Of a stretch of DNA of 64,000 nucleotides, positions 26,701 through 33,644 are shown piece after piece. The notes under the pieces are model-generated. The model had not been told where the DNA came from and did no database searches. It was given only the letters and a program-made list of their open reading frames with translations. The translations under genes were made by a program, and so were the position numbers. Location: assembly GCA_043769985.1 (NCBI GenBank), contig JAYVIV010000035.1, forward strand, positions 46,687-110,686, read 5' to 3'. The DNA comes from Arcicella sp043769985 (GTDB lineage Bacteria > Bacteroidota > Bacteroidia > Cytophagales > Spirosomataceae). The number at the start of each line of letters is the position of its first letter. Within the stretch, counting starts at the first letter, position 1.

Positions 26701-26986
26701 GCAAATCTCAACTTATTTTGTGGAAGACGGTTCTTATACTCGTATCAAAAATGTACAATTGACGTATAATTTCCCATCTTCAATTTTATCAAAAATCAAA
26801 TTGAGTTCAGCTCAGATTTATATACAAGGACAAAATCTTTTCACTTTCACAAAGTATAAAGGTTTGGACCCAGATATTAATCTAAGAGCATCAGGAAGCG
26901 ACAATCAGGATACGCACATGGGTATTGACGAAGGAGCTTTCCCCGTAGCAAAATCTTATAATGTAGGAGTTAGATTAGGGTTTTAA
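23741..26986 (+). CDS. SusC/RagA family TonB-linked outer membrane transporter
   Basis: The 1081-residue protein has a signal peptide ending near FSQKK and an N-terminal carboxypeptidase-like domain (VSGKVTDGENNSSVPGATVQ and onward). A TonB box-like and plug region follows (VVVTGYGSQRKKDITGAV, MLQGRAAGV, PLYVIDGVP, DIESMQVLKDASAASIYGAR, ANGVVIITTK), then a large beta-barrel ending in Phe (VGVRLGF). It imports an oligomeric nutrient across the outer membrane with the SusD partner that follows. No glycan or peptide enzymes, sigma factor or hybrid regulator adjoin it, so the substrate is unknown. Confidence 0.96.
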   Translation: MKKNYSIPSRKSFFLLFFLICSATAFSQKKVSGKVTDGENNSSVPGATVQVKGTNKGVTTNAEGSYSIEVPNEATLIFSSVGYSAKEVSVGNQSIINILLSPDAQALSEVVVTGYGSQRKKDITGAVTVVGAKELTALPAASVTQMLQGRAAGVTVGNDNSPGGGTMVRIRGFGSINNNSPLYVIDGVPTQGTLNQINPNDIESMQVLKDASAASIYGARAANGVVIITTKRGGTGDAKITFDAYTGTQQMGKTLDLLNTRELGQFYYESEIGAGKTPGTSPSAQYKFSPTGEQTIADYIYPNVYGTLPANFTYTNDIADPKLGVTAFNITQASKEGTDWQREIFGPAKISNFQLGATGGTKTGKYAISGSYFNQEGILRYTSYKRYSVRANTEFTRGKLTFGENFTVSYDERVGVPAGNNNESNPIMFAIRIQPIIPVFDITGGPTGLGGTNTSDLNGFAGSRGSNLGNAPNPLARQWREKDNVTYGTHIFGNVFAELALIPDLKFRTSLGIEYNNFNLSAYFNRDIEAAEPRNANSLTVSNSYDKAITWYNTLNYSRKFGEHNFSFLAGTESVYTLAFGFNAARSNFAFDDPSYRFLNLGAAAGLANGGAGPTISALFSQFGKVNYGYKDFLLADFTLRRDRSSRVNGIGVFPAFSLGFRMTELEFMKKLTFMDDMKLRIGWGKTGNQLIPNVYNASTLYSPDPLNNAYDITGSGNAIANGFDLTQFGNPNGKWETNTSTNIGLDFTMLKSKLEVILDVYDRTTSDMLTQVPIPRTAGTGSIPYVNIGEVNNKGLDLNVTFRDKIGDFRYSVGGMFSTYKNNVVKLNDNPNATVFGFSTRLPAISVTRAGLPIASYFGYIVDGVIKDDAEAATAPKFGSYTRAGTFKFRDVNGDGVITAADRTIIGNPHPDFTYGFNLNFGYKAFDLTVFIQGSQGNQIFNYLKYWTDFNTFQGNRSKDMLYNSWKKSGDDALLPRLNSQDGISQQISTYFVEDGSYTRIKNVQLTYNFPSSILSKIKLSSAQIYIQGQNLFTFTKYKGLDPDINLRASGSDNQDTHMGIDEGAFPVAKSYNVGVRLGF

Positions 26987-27002
26987 TCTGCAAAATATGG
27001 CC

Positions 27003-27034
27003 ACGGATTCGTCCTTTTGAAGGACGACTTCCGT
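27003..27034 (+). promoter_or_regulatory. Hairpin in the susC-susD spacer
   Basis: CGTCCTT (27010-27016) pairs with AAGGACG (27020-27026) around a TTG loop, and ACGGA (27003-27007) with TCCGT (27030-27034) extends the stem. It is followed by A-rich sequence rather than T, so it looks more like an mRNA processing or stability element than a terminator. Confidence 0.55.
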
Positions 27035-27051
27035 AAAAAACAGCAAACAAA

Positions 27052-28815
27052 ATGAAAAAAATATTAATCATCGCATTAGTCGGAATTACGTTTTCTTGTT
27101 CAGAATCGTTTTTTGATATAAAGCCACAAGGGGCTGCATCTTTGGCTTCTTTAAGTAATAAAAATGGTGTAAATGCAGTCCTAATCGGTGCATATTCACT
27201 AATGGATGGCGTTGGGGCTGGTAATACTGGTCGTCAATCAACCATTTCAAACTATGTTTTTGGCGGAATTACCAGTGGTGATGCTGTAAAAGGAACCGAC
27301 ATCGGCGACCAACCAGAACAAGAATATATTGAGCAATACAGTTGGCTTTCAGACAATACTTATTTTTTAGGAAAGTGGCAACACTCTTATGATGGCGTGG
27401 CTCGGGCAAACGAAGCAATCCTTTTATCTCAAAATTCAGATGTAAAAGATATGACCGATGCTGAAAAGAATCAAGTGGTGGCTGAGGCAAGATTTTTGAG
27501 AGGACATTTTCACTTCGAGGCAAAAAAAATGTGGAACATGGTGCCTTACATTGATGAAAAAACCTACGTTGCATCAGACCCAAATTCAACCAAAATTCCA
27601 AATGATAAAGATATTTGGGCGAACATTGAGGCAGATTTTACCTTCGCCGCTACTAACCTTCCAGCCGTACCATCGCAGAAAGGGAGAGCATCGCAATGGG
27701 CAGCGAAAACGTACTTGGCAAAAGCCTTGATTTTCCAAAAGAAATACACCGCCGCCAAGACTTTACTGGAAGATGTATATAAAAATTCGGGTAAAAGATT
27801 AGTAGCCAATTATCACGAAAATTATAGAAATATTACCAATAATAACGCTGAGTCAATTTTTGAAGTACAATTTTCAGTCAACGATGGAACGAACGGAAAT
27901 AATGGCAATGCAGGAGATAATTTGAACTATCCCTACTCGGCAGGAGCCCCAGGAAGAGGTTGTTGCGGTTTTTATTTACCTTCTCAAAATTTAGTAAATG
28001 CTTTCAAAACTGATGCCAATGGTTTGCCATTAATTGGATCTTCACCCGATGGGACAACCGATACCTACAATCAAGTGGACGTGCCAAATGACCAAGGATT
28101 GAAGTCAAATGATGCTTTTACGTTAATGAAAACCGTTCCAGTTGACCCACGTTTAGACTGGACTGTTGGACGTAGAGGCGTGAATTTTTTGGATTGGGGA
28201 ACCATGCCAGGCTTCAACTGGATAAGAAATCAAAACTATTCGGGTCCTTACGTAGGTAAAAAATGGATGTATTATTTATCGGATGAAGGAAGTTCAACGC
28301 ATTCAACTTCAAGAAGAAATACCAACAACAATTACCGATTGTTGAAATTATCTTCGGTAATACTTTGGTTGGCTGAATGTGAGGCTGAATTAGGAAATCT
28401 GCAAGCAAGTGAAGATTATGTAAACCTCATCCGTGTTCGTGCCAAAAACGGTTCTGTGCAAGATGCAAGCGTTACTTATGTGGTCAATGCCTATCCAAAA
28501 GGTACATTTACTACCAAAGGAGCTGACTACGCACGCAACGCCATCCGCATGGAAAATCGTTTAGAGTTTGCGATGGAAGGACACCGTTTCTTTGACTTAG
28601 TACGTTGGGGGATTGCCGAGAAATACTTGAATAAATACGTTCAAGAAGAATCGAAAGACGGAAAAGATATGGCGGGAAGAACCTACAACAAAAGAGGTTA
28701 TTTGGTAGGAAAAACTTTTACCTCAAAAAACAGTTATTTCCCATTGCCAAATGACGAAATCTTGAATAGTCAGAAAGATGGACAAGCTACTTTGAAGCAA
28801 AATCCTGGGTATTGA
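27052..28815 (+). CDS. SusD/RagB family nutrient-binding lipoprotein
   Basis: The 587-residue protein starts MKKILIIALVGITFSCSESF, a lipoprotein signal with the cysteine at about residue 16. SusD marks include FDIKPQG, VAEARFLRGHFHFEAKKMW, the central WLAECEAELGNLQASEDYVN TPR-like repeat and the C-terminal RMENRLEFAMEGHRFFDLVR with WG after it. It forms the lid over the SusC barrel on the cell surface. Its gene follows the SusC gene after 65 bases that contain a hairpin. Confidence 0.95.
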   Translation: MKKILIIALVGITFSCSESFFDIKPQGAASLASLSNKNGVNAVLIGAYSLMDGVGAGNTGRQSTISNYVFGGITSGDAVKGTDIGDQPEQEYIEQYSWLSDNTYFLGKWQHSYDGVARANEAILLSQNSDVKDMTDAEKNQVVAEARFLRGHFHFEAKKMWNMVPYIDEKTYVASDPNSTKIPNDKDIWANIEADFTFAATNLPAVPSQKGRASQWAAKTYLAKALIFQKKYTAAKTLLEDVYKNSGKRLVANYHENYRNITNNNAESIFEVQFSVNDGTNGNNGNAGDNLNYPYSAGAPGRGCCGFYLPSQNLVNAFKTDANGLPLIGSSPDGTTDTYNQVDVPNDQGLKSNDAFTLMKTVPVDPRLDWTVGRRGVNFLDWGTMPGFNWIRNQNYSGPYVGKKWMYYLSDEGSSTHSTSRRNTNNNYRLLKLSSVILWLAECEAELGNLQASEDYVNLIRVRAKNGSVQDASVTYVVNAYPKGTFTTKGADYARNAIRMENRLEFAMEGHRFFDLVRWGIAEKYLNKYVQEESKDGKDMAGRTYNKRGYLVGKTFTSKNSYFPLPNDEILNSQKDGQATLKQNPGY

Positions 28816-28829
28816 GATCTATTTTATAA

Positions 28830-28864
28830 AAAAGAGCATTAAGGATTCTTCTTGATGCTCTTTT
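28830..28864 (+). terminator. Terminator after the SusC/SusD pair
   Basis: AAAAGAGCATTAAG (28830-28843) pairs with CTTGATGCTCTTTT (28851-28864), a 14-bp stem with one G-T pair, seven-base loop and T-rich end, starting 14 bases after the susD stop. Confidence 0.8.
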
Positions 28865-29106
28865 CATTTACCAACTATTTTACACAAATACTCAAAATAC
28901 TACAAGCTCCCTTCTTTTCGTTTAATTTCCAAAAATGTTTTCGAAAATTCTCTCAGATAAACCTCACTCATAAGCTATTGAAAATCAGCGTAATAATGAG
29001 CGATTTGAACCCTTATTAAAAATTTCCGCTTAAATCAACGCAACCTTTCATTAAAATTCAAGTACATACAAATAATTTACAGCCATAATTAAACCCCTCA
29101 ATTAAC

Positions 29107-29559
29107 ATGAACACAGAAAATCAAGTAGAAAAAATCAATCGTTTAGAATTCCTCAAAAAAATGGGACTATCAGGAGCAAGTCTTATGGCAGTCTATTGTG
29201 GTGTAACGATGACATCTTGCAAAAATGAAGAGGCTACAACCCCAGCCACAACCACAAAAACCGCAACGTATGATATCACAACCGTTAAAAACGGTGAATT
29301 GAAGAATAAAGGTGGATTCTTTGTGGATGCAACTAATAACATCGTTATCGCTAACACAAGTGACAATGGCTATGTTGCCGTAACGCTGGTATGCACGCAC
29401 GCAAATAACAAAAATATCATTTATTCAACCGATAAATTTAGGTGTACTGTTCATGGGGCAACTTTTGACAATACAGGCAAAAATCTTTCTGTTGCTCCAA
29501 GTCCCTTAACAACCTTCAAGGTTACTCAATCTGGAAATATTCTAACGGTAACTTTATAA
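29107..29559 (+). CDS. Rieske-type [2Fe-2S] protein, envelope-anchored
   Basis: The 150-residue protein has an N-terminal segment LEFLKKMGLSGASLMAVYCG ending in a possible lipobox cysteine (MTSC). The Rieske ligands appear as CTH at about 97-99 and CTVH about 17 residues later. It lacks the disulfide cysteines of bc1-type Rieske proteins (CTH and CTVH rather than CTHLGC and CPCHGS), so it is closer to a ferredoxin-like Rieske domain. It is the first gene of a same-strand cassette with DUF5777 and YceI. An electron-transfer role is inferred. Confidence 0.82.
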   Translation: MNTENQVEKINRLEFLKKMGLSGASLMAVYCGVTMTSCKNEEATTPATTTKTATYDITTVKNGELKNKGGFFVDATNNIVIANTSDNGYVAVTLVCTHANNKNIIYSTDKFRCTVHGATFDNTGKNLSVAPSPLTTFKVTQSGNILTVTL

Positions 29560-29564
29560 ATTAT

Positions 29565-29602
29565 AACAGGAATCTTCATAATTATGGATGAAGATTCCTG
29601 TT
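29565..29602 (+). terminator. Terminator or attenuator after the Rieske gene
   Basis: A perfect 15-bp stem (29565-29579 with 29588-29602) has an eight-base loop. The T-tail is weak, so read-through to the DUF5777 gene is likely. The ATG at 29588 lies in the stem, which argues against it as a start codon. Confidence 0.6.
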
Positions 29603-29647
29603 CAATATCACCACACAGACTTCATTCTTAACTATAACCGAAGAATT

Positions 29648-30556
29648 ATGAAAAAGTTAATTACCATCATCTTTTGTACTTTATCAATTCAAGCATTTTC
29701 ACAGGATGATTTAATGAAAATGTTAGAAAATGAAACCAAAAATCAAACCGAATATACCATTGCAACTTTCAAAGGAACAAGATTAATAAATGGGCAAACA
29801 ATTGAAACCGTAGGTAAAAATCAGTTAAATTTCTGGATTTCGCACCGTTTCGGAGCCTTAAATACGGGATTTATCGAAAACTTTTTCGGATTAGACGAAG
29901 CACGAATTCGCTTGGGTTTGGAATACGGAATCAATAGTCAGCTCACTGTTGGAATCGGCAGAAGTTCGCAAGAGAAAATGTATGATTTTTATGCCAAATA
30001 CAAACTCTTGCGTCAATCCAACACTACACCCATAACCATGACCTTATACGGGAGCAATGCCATCAGTACCGTTGAAACAGGTTCTTCCTTAGAATCAGGC
30101 ACAGTGATGAGATATAAGGATAATTTGGAGAGAATGACTTATACAGGACAAGTATTAATTGCAAGAAAATTCAGTGACAAATTCTCTTTGCAATTAATGC
30201 CAACATTCCTTCATTTTAATAAATCAGAAACTACTGATACGCCAAATAATATGTTAGCATTGGGCGTGGGCGGAAGAATGAAATTGACCAAAAGATTAAG
30301 CATCACAGGTGAGTATTATTACGCAGATTTCAACCGCCCAGCTTCAAGTCAATACAACAATTCCTTAGCACTTGGCTTTGATATAGAAACAGGAGGACAC
30401 GTTTTTCAATTACATTTCACCAATTCAAGAGGAATGATTGAACGCCAATTTATTGCCCAAACAACAAAATCTTGGAGTGACGGAGGAATATTTTACGGAT
30501 TTAATATTGCCAGAAGTTTTAGTTTAGATAAAAAAGCCAAGGAGTTGCATAAGTAA
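29648..30556 (+). CDS. DUF5777 family beta-barrel protein
   Basis: A start at 29648 gives 302 residues with a standard signal peptide (MKKLITIIFCTLSIQAFSQ). The longer frame from 29588 starts inside a hairpin stem. Alternating strand patterns (LNFWISHRFGALNTG, RLGLEYGINSQLTVGIG, MYDFYAKYKLL, LALGVGGRMKLTKRLSITGE, FQLHFTNSRG) fit an outer-membrane barrel, and the words match DUF5777. In the Bacteroidota I recall it near Rieske and YceI proteins, as here. Function is unknown. Confidence 0.78.
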   Translation: MKKLITIIFCTLSIQAFSQDDLMKMLENETKNQTEYTIATFKGTRLINGQTIETVGKNQLNFWISHRFGALNTGFIENFFGLDEARIRLGLEYGINSQLTVGIGRSSQEKMYDFYAKYKLLRQSNTTPITMTLYGSNAISTVETGSSLESGTVMRYKDNLERMTYTGQVLIARKFSDKFSLQLMPTFLHFNKSETTDTPNNMLALGVGGRMKLTKRLSITGEYYYADFNRPASSQYNNSLALGFDIETGGHVFQLHFTNSRGMIERQFIAQTTKSWSDGGIFYGFNIARSFSLDKKAKELHK

Positions 30557-30584
30557 TACTTCATTAATAAACATAAAACTTATC

Positions 30585-31136
30585 ATGAAAAATATTGTCA
30601 AACTCCTGATATTCAGTATTTTAATATCAAGTAAATCTTTCGGACAACTTTACGCCACGCAATCGGGCGAAACAAATTTCTTTTCAGAAACACCCGTTGA
30701 GAATATTTCAGCAGTGAACAAAACCGTTGGAGCATTCTTAAACACATCTACAAATGAAGTGGCGGTGAGTATGAAAATGTCTTCTTTCGATTTTCCAAAT
30801 AAATTAATGCAAGAACATTTCAACGAAAACTACATGGAATCGGAAAAATTTCCAACTGGAATCTTCAAGGGAAAAATATTAGAACCAATTGATTTCTCAA
30901 AAAATGGAACTTATGACGTAACCGCTAAGGGACAATTAATTCTGCATGGCGTAACTCAACCAAGAGATTTGAAAGGAAAATTGACAGTAGATAATCAAAA
31001 AATTAGCTTAATCTGCAACTTTGATGTAAAATTAATTGATCATAAAATTGATGTTCCAAAATTAGTTTTTGCCAAAATTGCAGAGGTAATATCCGTAAAA
31101 TCTAAGTATGCTTTCATGCCGTATGTAAAAAAATAA
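30585..31136 (+). CDS. YceI family protein
   Basis: The 183-residue exported protein (signal through SKSFG) has the YceI lipocalin-like fold: MKMSSFDFPNKLMQEHFNEN, YMESEKFPTGIFKGKI, GTYDVTAKGQLILHGVTQPR. YceI proteins bind isoprenoid or amide-type lipids in the periplasm. It is 28 bases after the DUF5777 stop and ends the cassette before a strong terminator. Confidence 0.9.
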   Translation: MKNIVKLLIFSILISSKSFGQLYATQSGETNFFSETPVENISAVNKTVGAFLNTSTNEVAVSMKMSSFDFPNKLMQEHFNENYMESEKFPTGIFKGKILEPIDFSKNGTYDVTAKGQLILHGVTQPRDLKGKLTVDNQKISLICNFDVKLIDHKIDVPKLVFAKIAEVISVKSKYAFMPYVKK

Positions 31137-31153
31137 ACAACCAAAACTGAGCA

Positions 31154-31187
31154 ATAAAGCCATGATTTTCACGAATCATGGCTTTAT
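31154..31187 (+). terminator. Terminator after the yceI gene
   Basis: A perfect 14-bp stem ATAAAGCCATGATT (31154-31167) with its complement (31174-31187) has a six-base loop, about 18 bases after the stop codon. Confidence 0.8.
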
Positions 31188-31420
31188 GTTTGATAAGTAC
31201 CTTATTGGGTAAATAAATTAAATATTGATACATTTTAAGCCTTTTATAAAAAAATCAAAAGATTTAATATTGTTATTCAAAGAATTATTTTTATTTTTAC
31301 ACTACAAAATAGCAAAAAACTAACCCACTTCGGCACAACATTTGTTTGTAAATGATTGAATTTTATAAAATTACCACAATCTTTATTTAAACACCAGTTT
31401 TGACCACTATCGAAATCAAT

Positions 31421-31606
31421 ATGAGAAAGTTAAATCAATTCATGATTCTTCAATGGCTAATTTTTTTGCCTTTAATTCTTCCTTTGAGCATTGCTTCAGG
31501 AGCATTGCAAGGTATTAAACACGCTATTTTAGGGTTAGTTGCTCAAATAAGAAACGACATTGCCTCGCCTCTTATTCATGAAGATAATCAAGATTTTTTT
31601 GCTTGA
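31421..31606 (+). CDS. Small single-helix membrane protein (hypothetical)
   Basis: An ATG at 31421 gives 61 residues, MRKLNQFMILQWLIFLPLIL and onward, with one hydrophobic helix (about 7-27) and an amphipathic C-terminal half. A TTG at 31400 would add seven residues. Its 3' end overlaps the convergent pseudouridine synthase gene by 35 bases. Gene-like start and composition support it, but no family was recognised and it could be a chance frame. Confidence 0.45.
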   Translation: MRKLNQFMILQWLIFLPLILPLSIASGALQGIKHAILGLVAQIRNDIASPLIHEDNQDFFA

Positions 31607-32297
31607 AATCATCAGGATCAAGTTCCAAGAATTCTTCCCAAAAAGCGTTAGGTGGCACTGCCGCCTTACAAATAATAGGTTCTTTCTTCACAGGATGAAT
31701 GAAATATAATCGTCTCGCATGAAGATTAATACTTGCATCAGCATTCGGCTTATCATATCCATACTTCAAATCGCCACGAATAATACTTCCCATCGTGGCG
31801 AGTTGAACACGGATTTGATGTGGCCTGCCTGTCAAAGGCTCAACTTCCAATAAAAAGTGTTTATTAACTTCTCCCAAAACTTTATAATTCAATTCAGCTT
31901 TCTGCGAACCCTTCACCTCCTCATCGTGTGCCGTTGTCACATTTTTTACTTCATCTTTTGTTAGCCAATGAGTCAATTTTCCTTTCAATTCTTTTGGTCT
32001 GCGTTTCACCACTGCCCAATACGTTTTCTGAACTTCTCTTTTACGAAAAAGCTCCATCATTCTTTCCAAACCCTTTGAAGTTCTGGCAAAAATCACCAAA
32101 CCACTCACAGGTCTATCCAAACGATGAACGGGATGAAGAAATACGTCTCCTGGCTTATTATACTGCTTTTTGATATAATCCTTTACAGCATCTGTCAAAG
32201 TACGGTCACCCGTAGAATCTCCTTGAACCAGAATCCCAGCTCTTTTATTGACAACAATGATATGGTTGTCTTCATATACTACATGGAAATCTTTCAT
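31572..32297 (-). CDS. RluA-family RNA pseudouridine synthase
   Basis: The 241-residue enzyme has VVYEDNHIIVVNKRAGILVQ, the catalytic-aspartate motif HRLDRPVSGLVIFARTSKG, AELNYKVLG and LTGRPHQIRVQLA. It lacks an S4 domain, so it is a short RluA/TruC-type enzyme that isomerises uridine in rRNA or tRNA. Specificity cannot be assigned. A long word repeat separates it from panB upstream. Confidence 0.92.
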   Translation of the reverse strand: MKDFHVVYEDNHIIVVNKRAGILVQGDSTGDRTLTDAVKDYIKKQYNKPGDVFLHPVHRLDRPVSGLVIFARTSKGLERMMELFRKREVQKTYWAVVKRRPKELKGKLTHWLTKDEVKNVTTAHDEEVKGSQKAELNYKVLGEVNKHFLLEVEPLTGRPHQIRVQLATMGSIIRGDLKYGYDKPNADASINLHARRLYFIHPVKKEPIICKAAVPPNAFWEEFLELDPDDFKQKNLDYLHE

Positions 32298-32302
32298 TTT
32301 TA

Positions 32303-32486
32303 AGGGTTAGGGGTTGGGAGTTGGGGGTTGGGGATTATGGATTGAATATCAGGGTGTAATTAGAATTAACTTTAAGATTGATTGTGAAAATAATAGTAAT
32401 AATATTTTAGTAATTAATCTTAATGTTTAGCTCTATACTTCCAAATTTAACCCTAATCCCCAACCCCAAATCCCTAATCCCCAACA
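32303..32486. repeat. Inverted word repeat between panB and the pseudouridine synthase gene
   Basis: GGGGTTGGGAGTTGGGGGTT-type words at 32303-32337 are mirrored by complementary CCCTAATCCCCAACCCC words at 32448-32486, about 110 bases apart. The two arms nearly touch the genes on either side. It is non-coding and G-rich on one strand per arm. Confidence 0.6.
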
Positions 32487-33302
32487 TTAATAGCTTTCTT
32501 TTTCACTCGGGAAATCAACTGATTTCACGTCTTTAACATATTGTGAGATTGCCTTGTTCATAATCCCGTCTAAGTCGGCATATCTCCTAAGGAATCTCGG
32601 TTTAAACTCTTTATTAATACCCAACATATCATGAACCACTAAAATTTGTCCGTCAGCATCAGGTCCTGCCCCAATCCCGACGGTTGGGATATGAAGGCTT
32701 TGTGAAACTTTTTTTGTAAGCTCAGAAGGAATTTTTTCTAATACAATTCCAAAGACACCAATGTCTTCCAACAATTTAGCGTCCTCCATTAATTTATTAG
32801 CCTCATCCTCTTCCTTTGCCCTTACTGCATAAGTCCCAAATTTATAAATAGATTGTGGTGTAAGTCCCAAATGTCCCATTACAGGAATCCCTGCACTTAA
32901 AACTCGTGTAACAGAATCCTTAATTTCTGCTCCACCCTCCATTTTCACGGCATGACCACCAGATTCTTTCATTATTCTGATGGCAGACCTTAAGGCTTCC
33001 GAGGAATTTCCTTGATACGAACCAAAAGGAATATCAACAACTACTAAGGCACGTTTAACCCCTTTCACAACTGACGTGGCGTGATAAATCATTTGGTCGA
33101 GCGTGATGGGGAGCGTTGTTTCATGTCCAGCCATGACATTCGAGGCAGAATCTCCTACAAGAATTAAATCCACTCCCGCAGCATCAACAATTCGAGCCAT
33201 TGAGTAATCATAAGCCGTCAAGCAAGAAATCTTCTCACTTCGGTTTTTCATTTCTTGTAGGATATGCGTTGTAACTCTCTTAATTTCAGTATGAATTGAC
33301 AT
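32487..33302 (-). CDS. panB: 3-methyl-2-oxobutanoate hydroxymethyltransferase
   Basis: This 271-residue pantothenate-pathway enzyme makes ketopantoate from 2-oxoisovalerate and methylene-tetrahydrofolate. Clear marks are SCLTAYDYSMARIVDAAGVD, LVGDSASNVMAGHETTLPIT, GGHAVKMEGG, VMGHLGLTPQSIYKFGTYAV and VGIGAGPDADGQILVVHDML. It is of standard length and stands alone. Confidence 0.97.
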   Translation of the reverse strand: MSIHTEIKRVTTHILQEMKNRSEKISCLTAYDYSMARIVDAAGVDLILVGDSASNVMAGHETTLPITLDQMIYHATSVVKGVKRALVVVDIPFGSYQGNSSEALRSAIRIMKESGGHAVKMEGGAEIKDSVTRVLSAGIPVMGHLGLTPQSIYKFGTYAVRAKEEDEANKLMEDAKLLEDIGVFGIVLEKIPSELTKKVSQSLHIPTVGIGAGPDADGQILVVHDMLGINKEFKPRFLRRYADLDGIMNKAISQYVKDVKSVDFPSEKESY

Positions 33303-33644
33303 TTTATATAAGGATAAATATTAACTAAATATTATTTTTATTGATGGAAGTAGGTTAATGGTTATAAACCCTTACTTTTGAGTGTACGGTATTTGAATAT
33401 TAATTCTTGTACACTATATTTGCGAAATATCGAACTAATTTTATTTTGATTACAAAATTAAGATTATTAATGGGTAATAATGCTTAAAATGACTGTATAT
33501 CGCATTTTTTTACAAAAAAAGTAGGATTTTTCGTGTATATTTTCTTGTTTTTTTAGAAAAAGCGTTACTTTTACCCACTCGAATCGTTAGACTACTAAAT
33601 AAGTCCGTCACAAAACCCTATCATTTTATCAAAATTAAAAAAAC
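33303..33644. other. Intergenic region, 342 bases, divergent promoters
   Basis: It separates panB from the unknown surface-protein gene. It contains plus-strand promoter boxes TACTTTTG at 33373-33380 and TATATTTG at 33415-33422, and AT-rich leader sequence of about 215 bases before 33645. No small ORF was convincing. The unusually long leader may hold regulation. Confidence 0.5.
33392..33422 (+). promoter_or_regulatory. Promoter (-33 TTTG and -7 TATATTTG) for the gene at 33645
   Basis: TTTG at 33392-33395 and TATATTTG at 33415-33422 are 19 bases apart, fitting the Bacteroidota two-part promoter. A second box, TACTTTTG, lies at 33373-33380. Confidence 0.6.

Noticed and set aside
27003..27034. 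Terminator between susC and susD
   Set aside because: The hairpin is followed by A-rich, not T-rich, sequence, and the two genes work as one unit.
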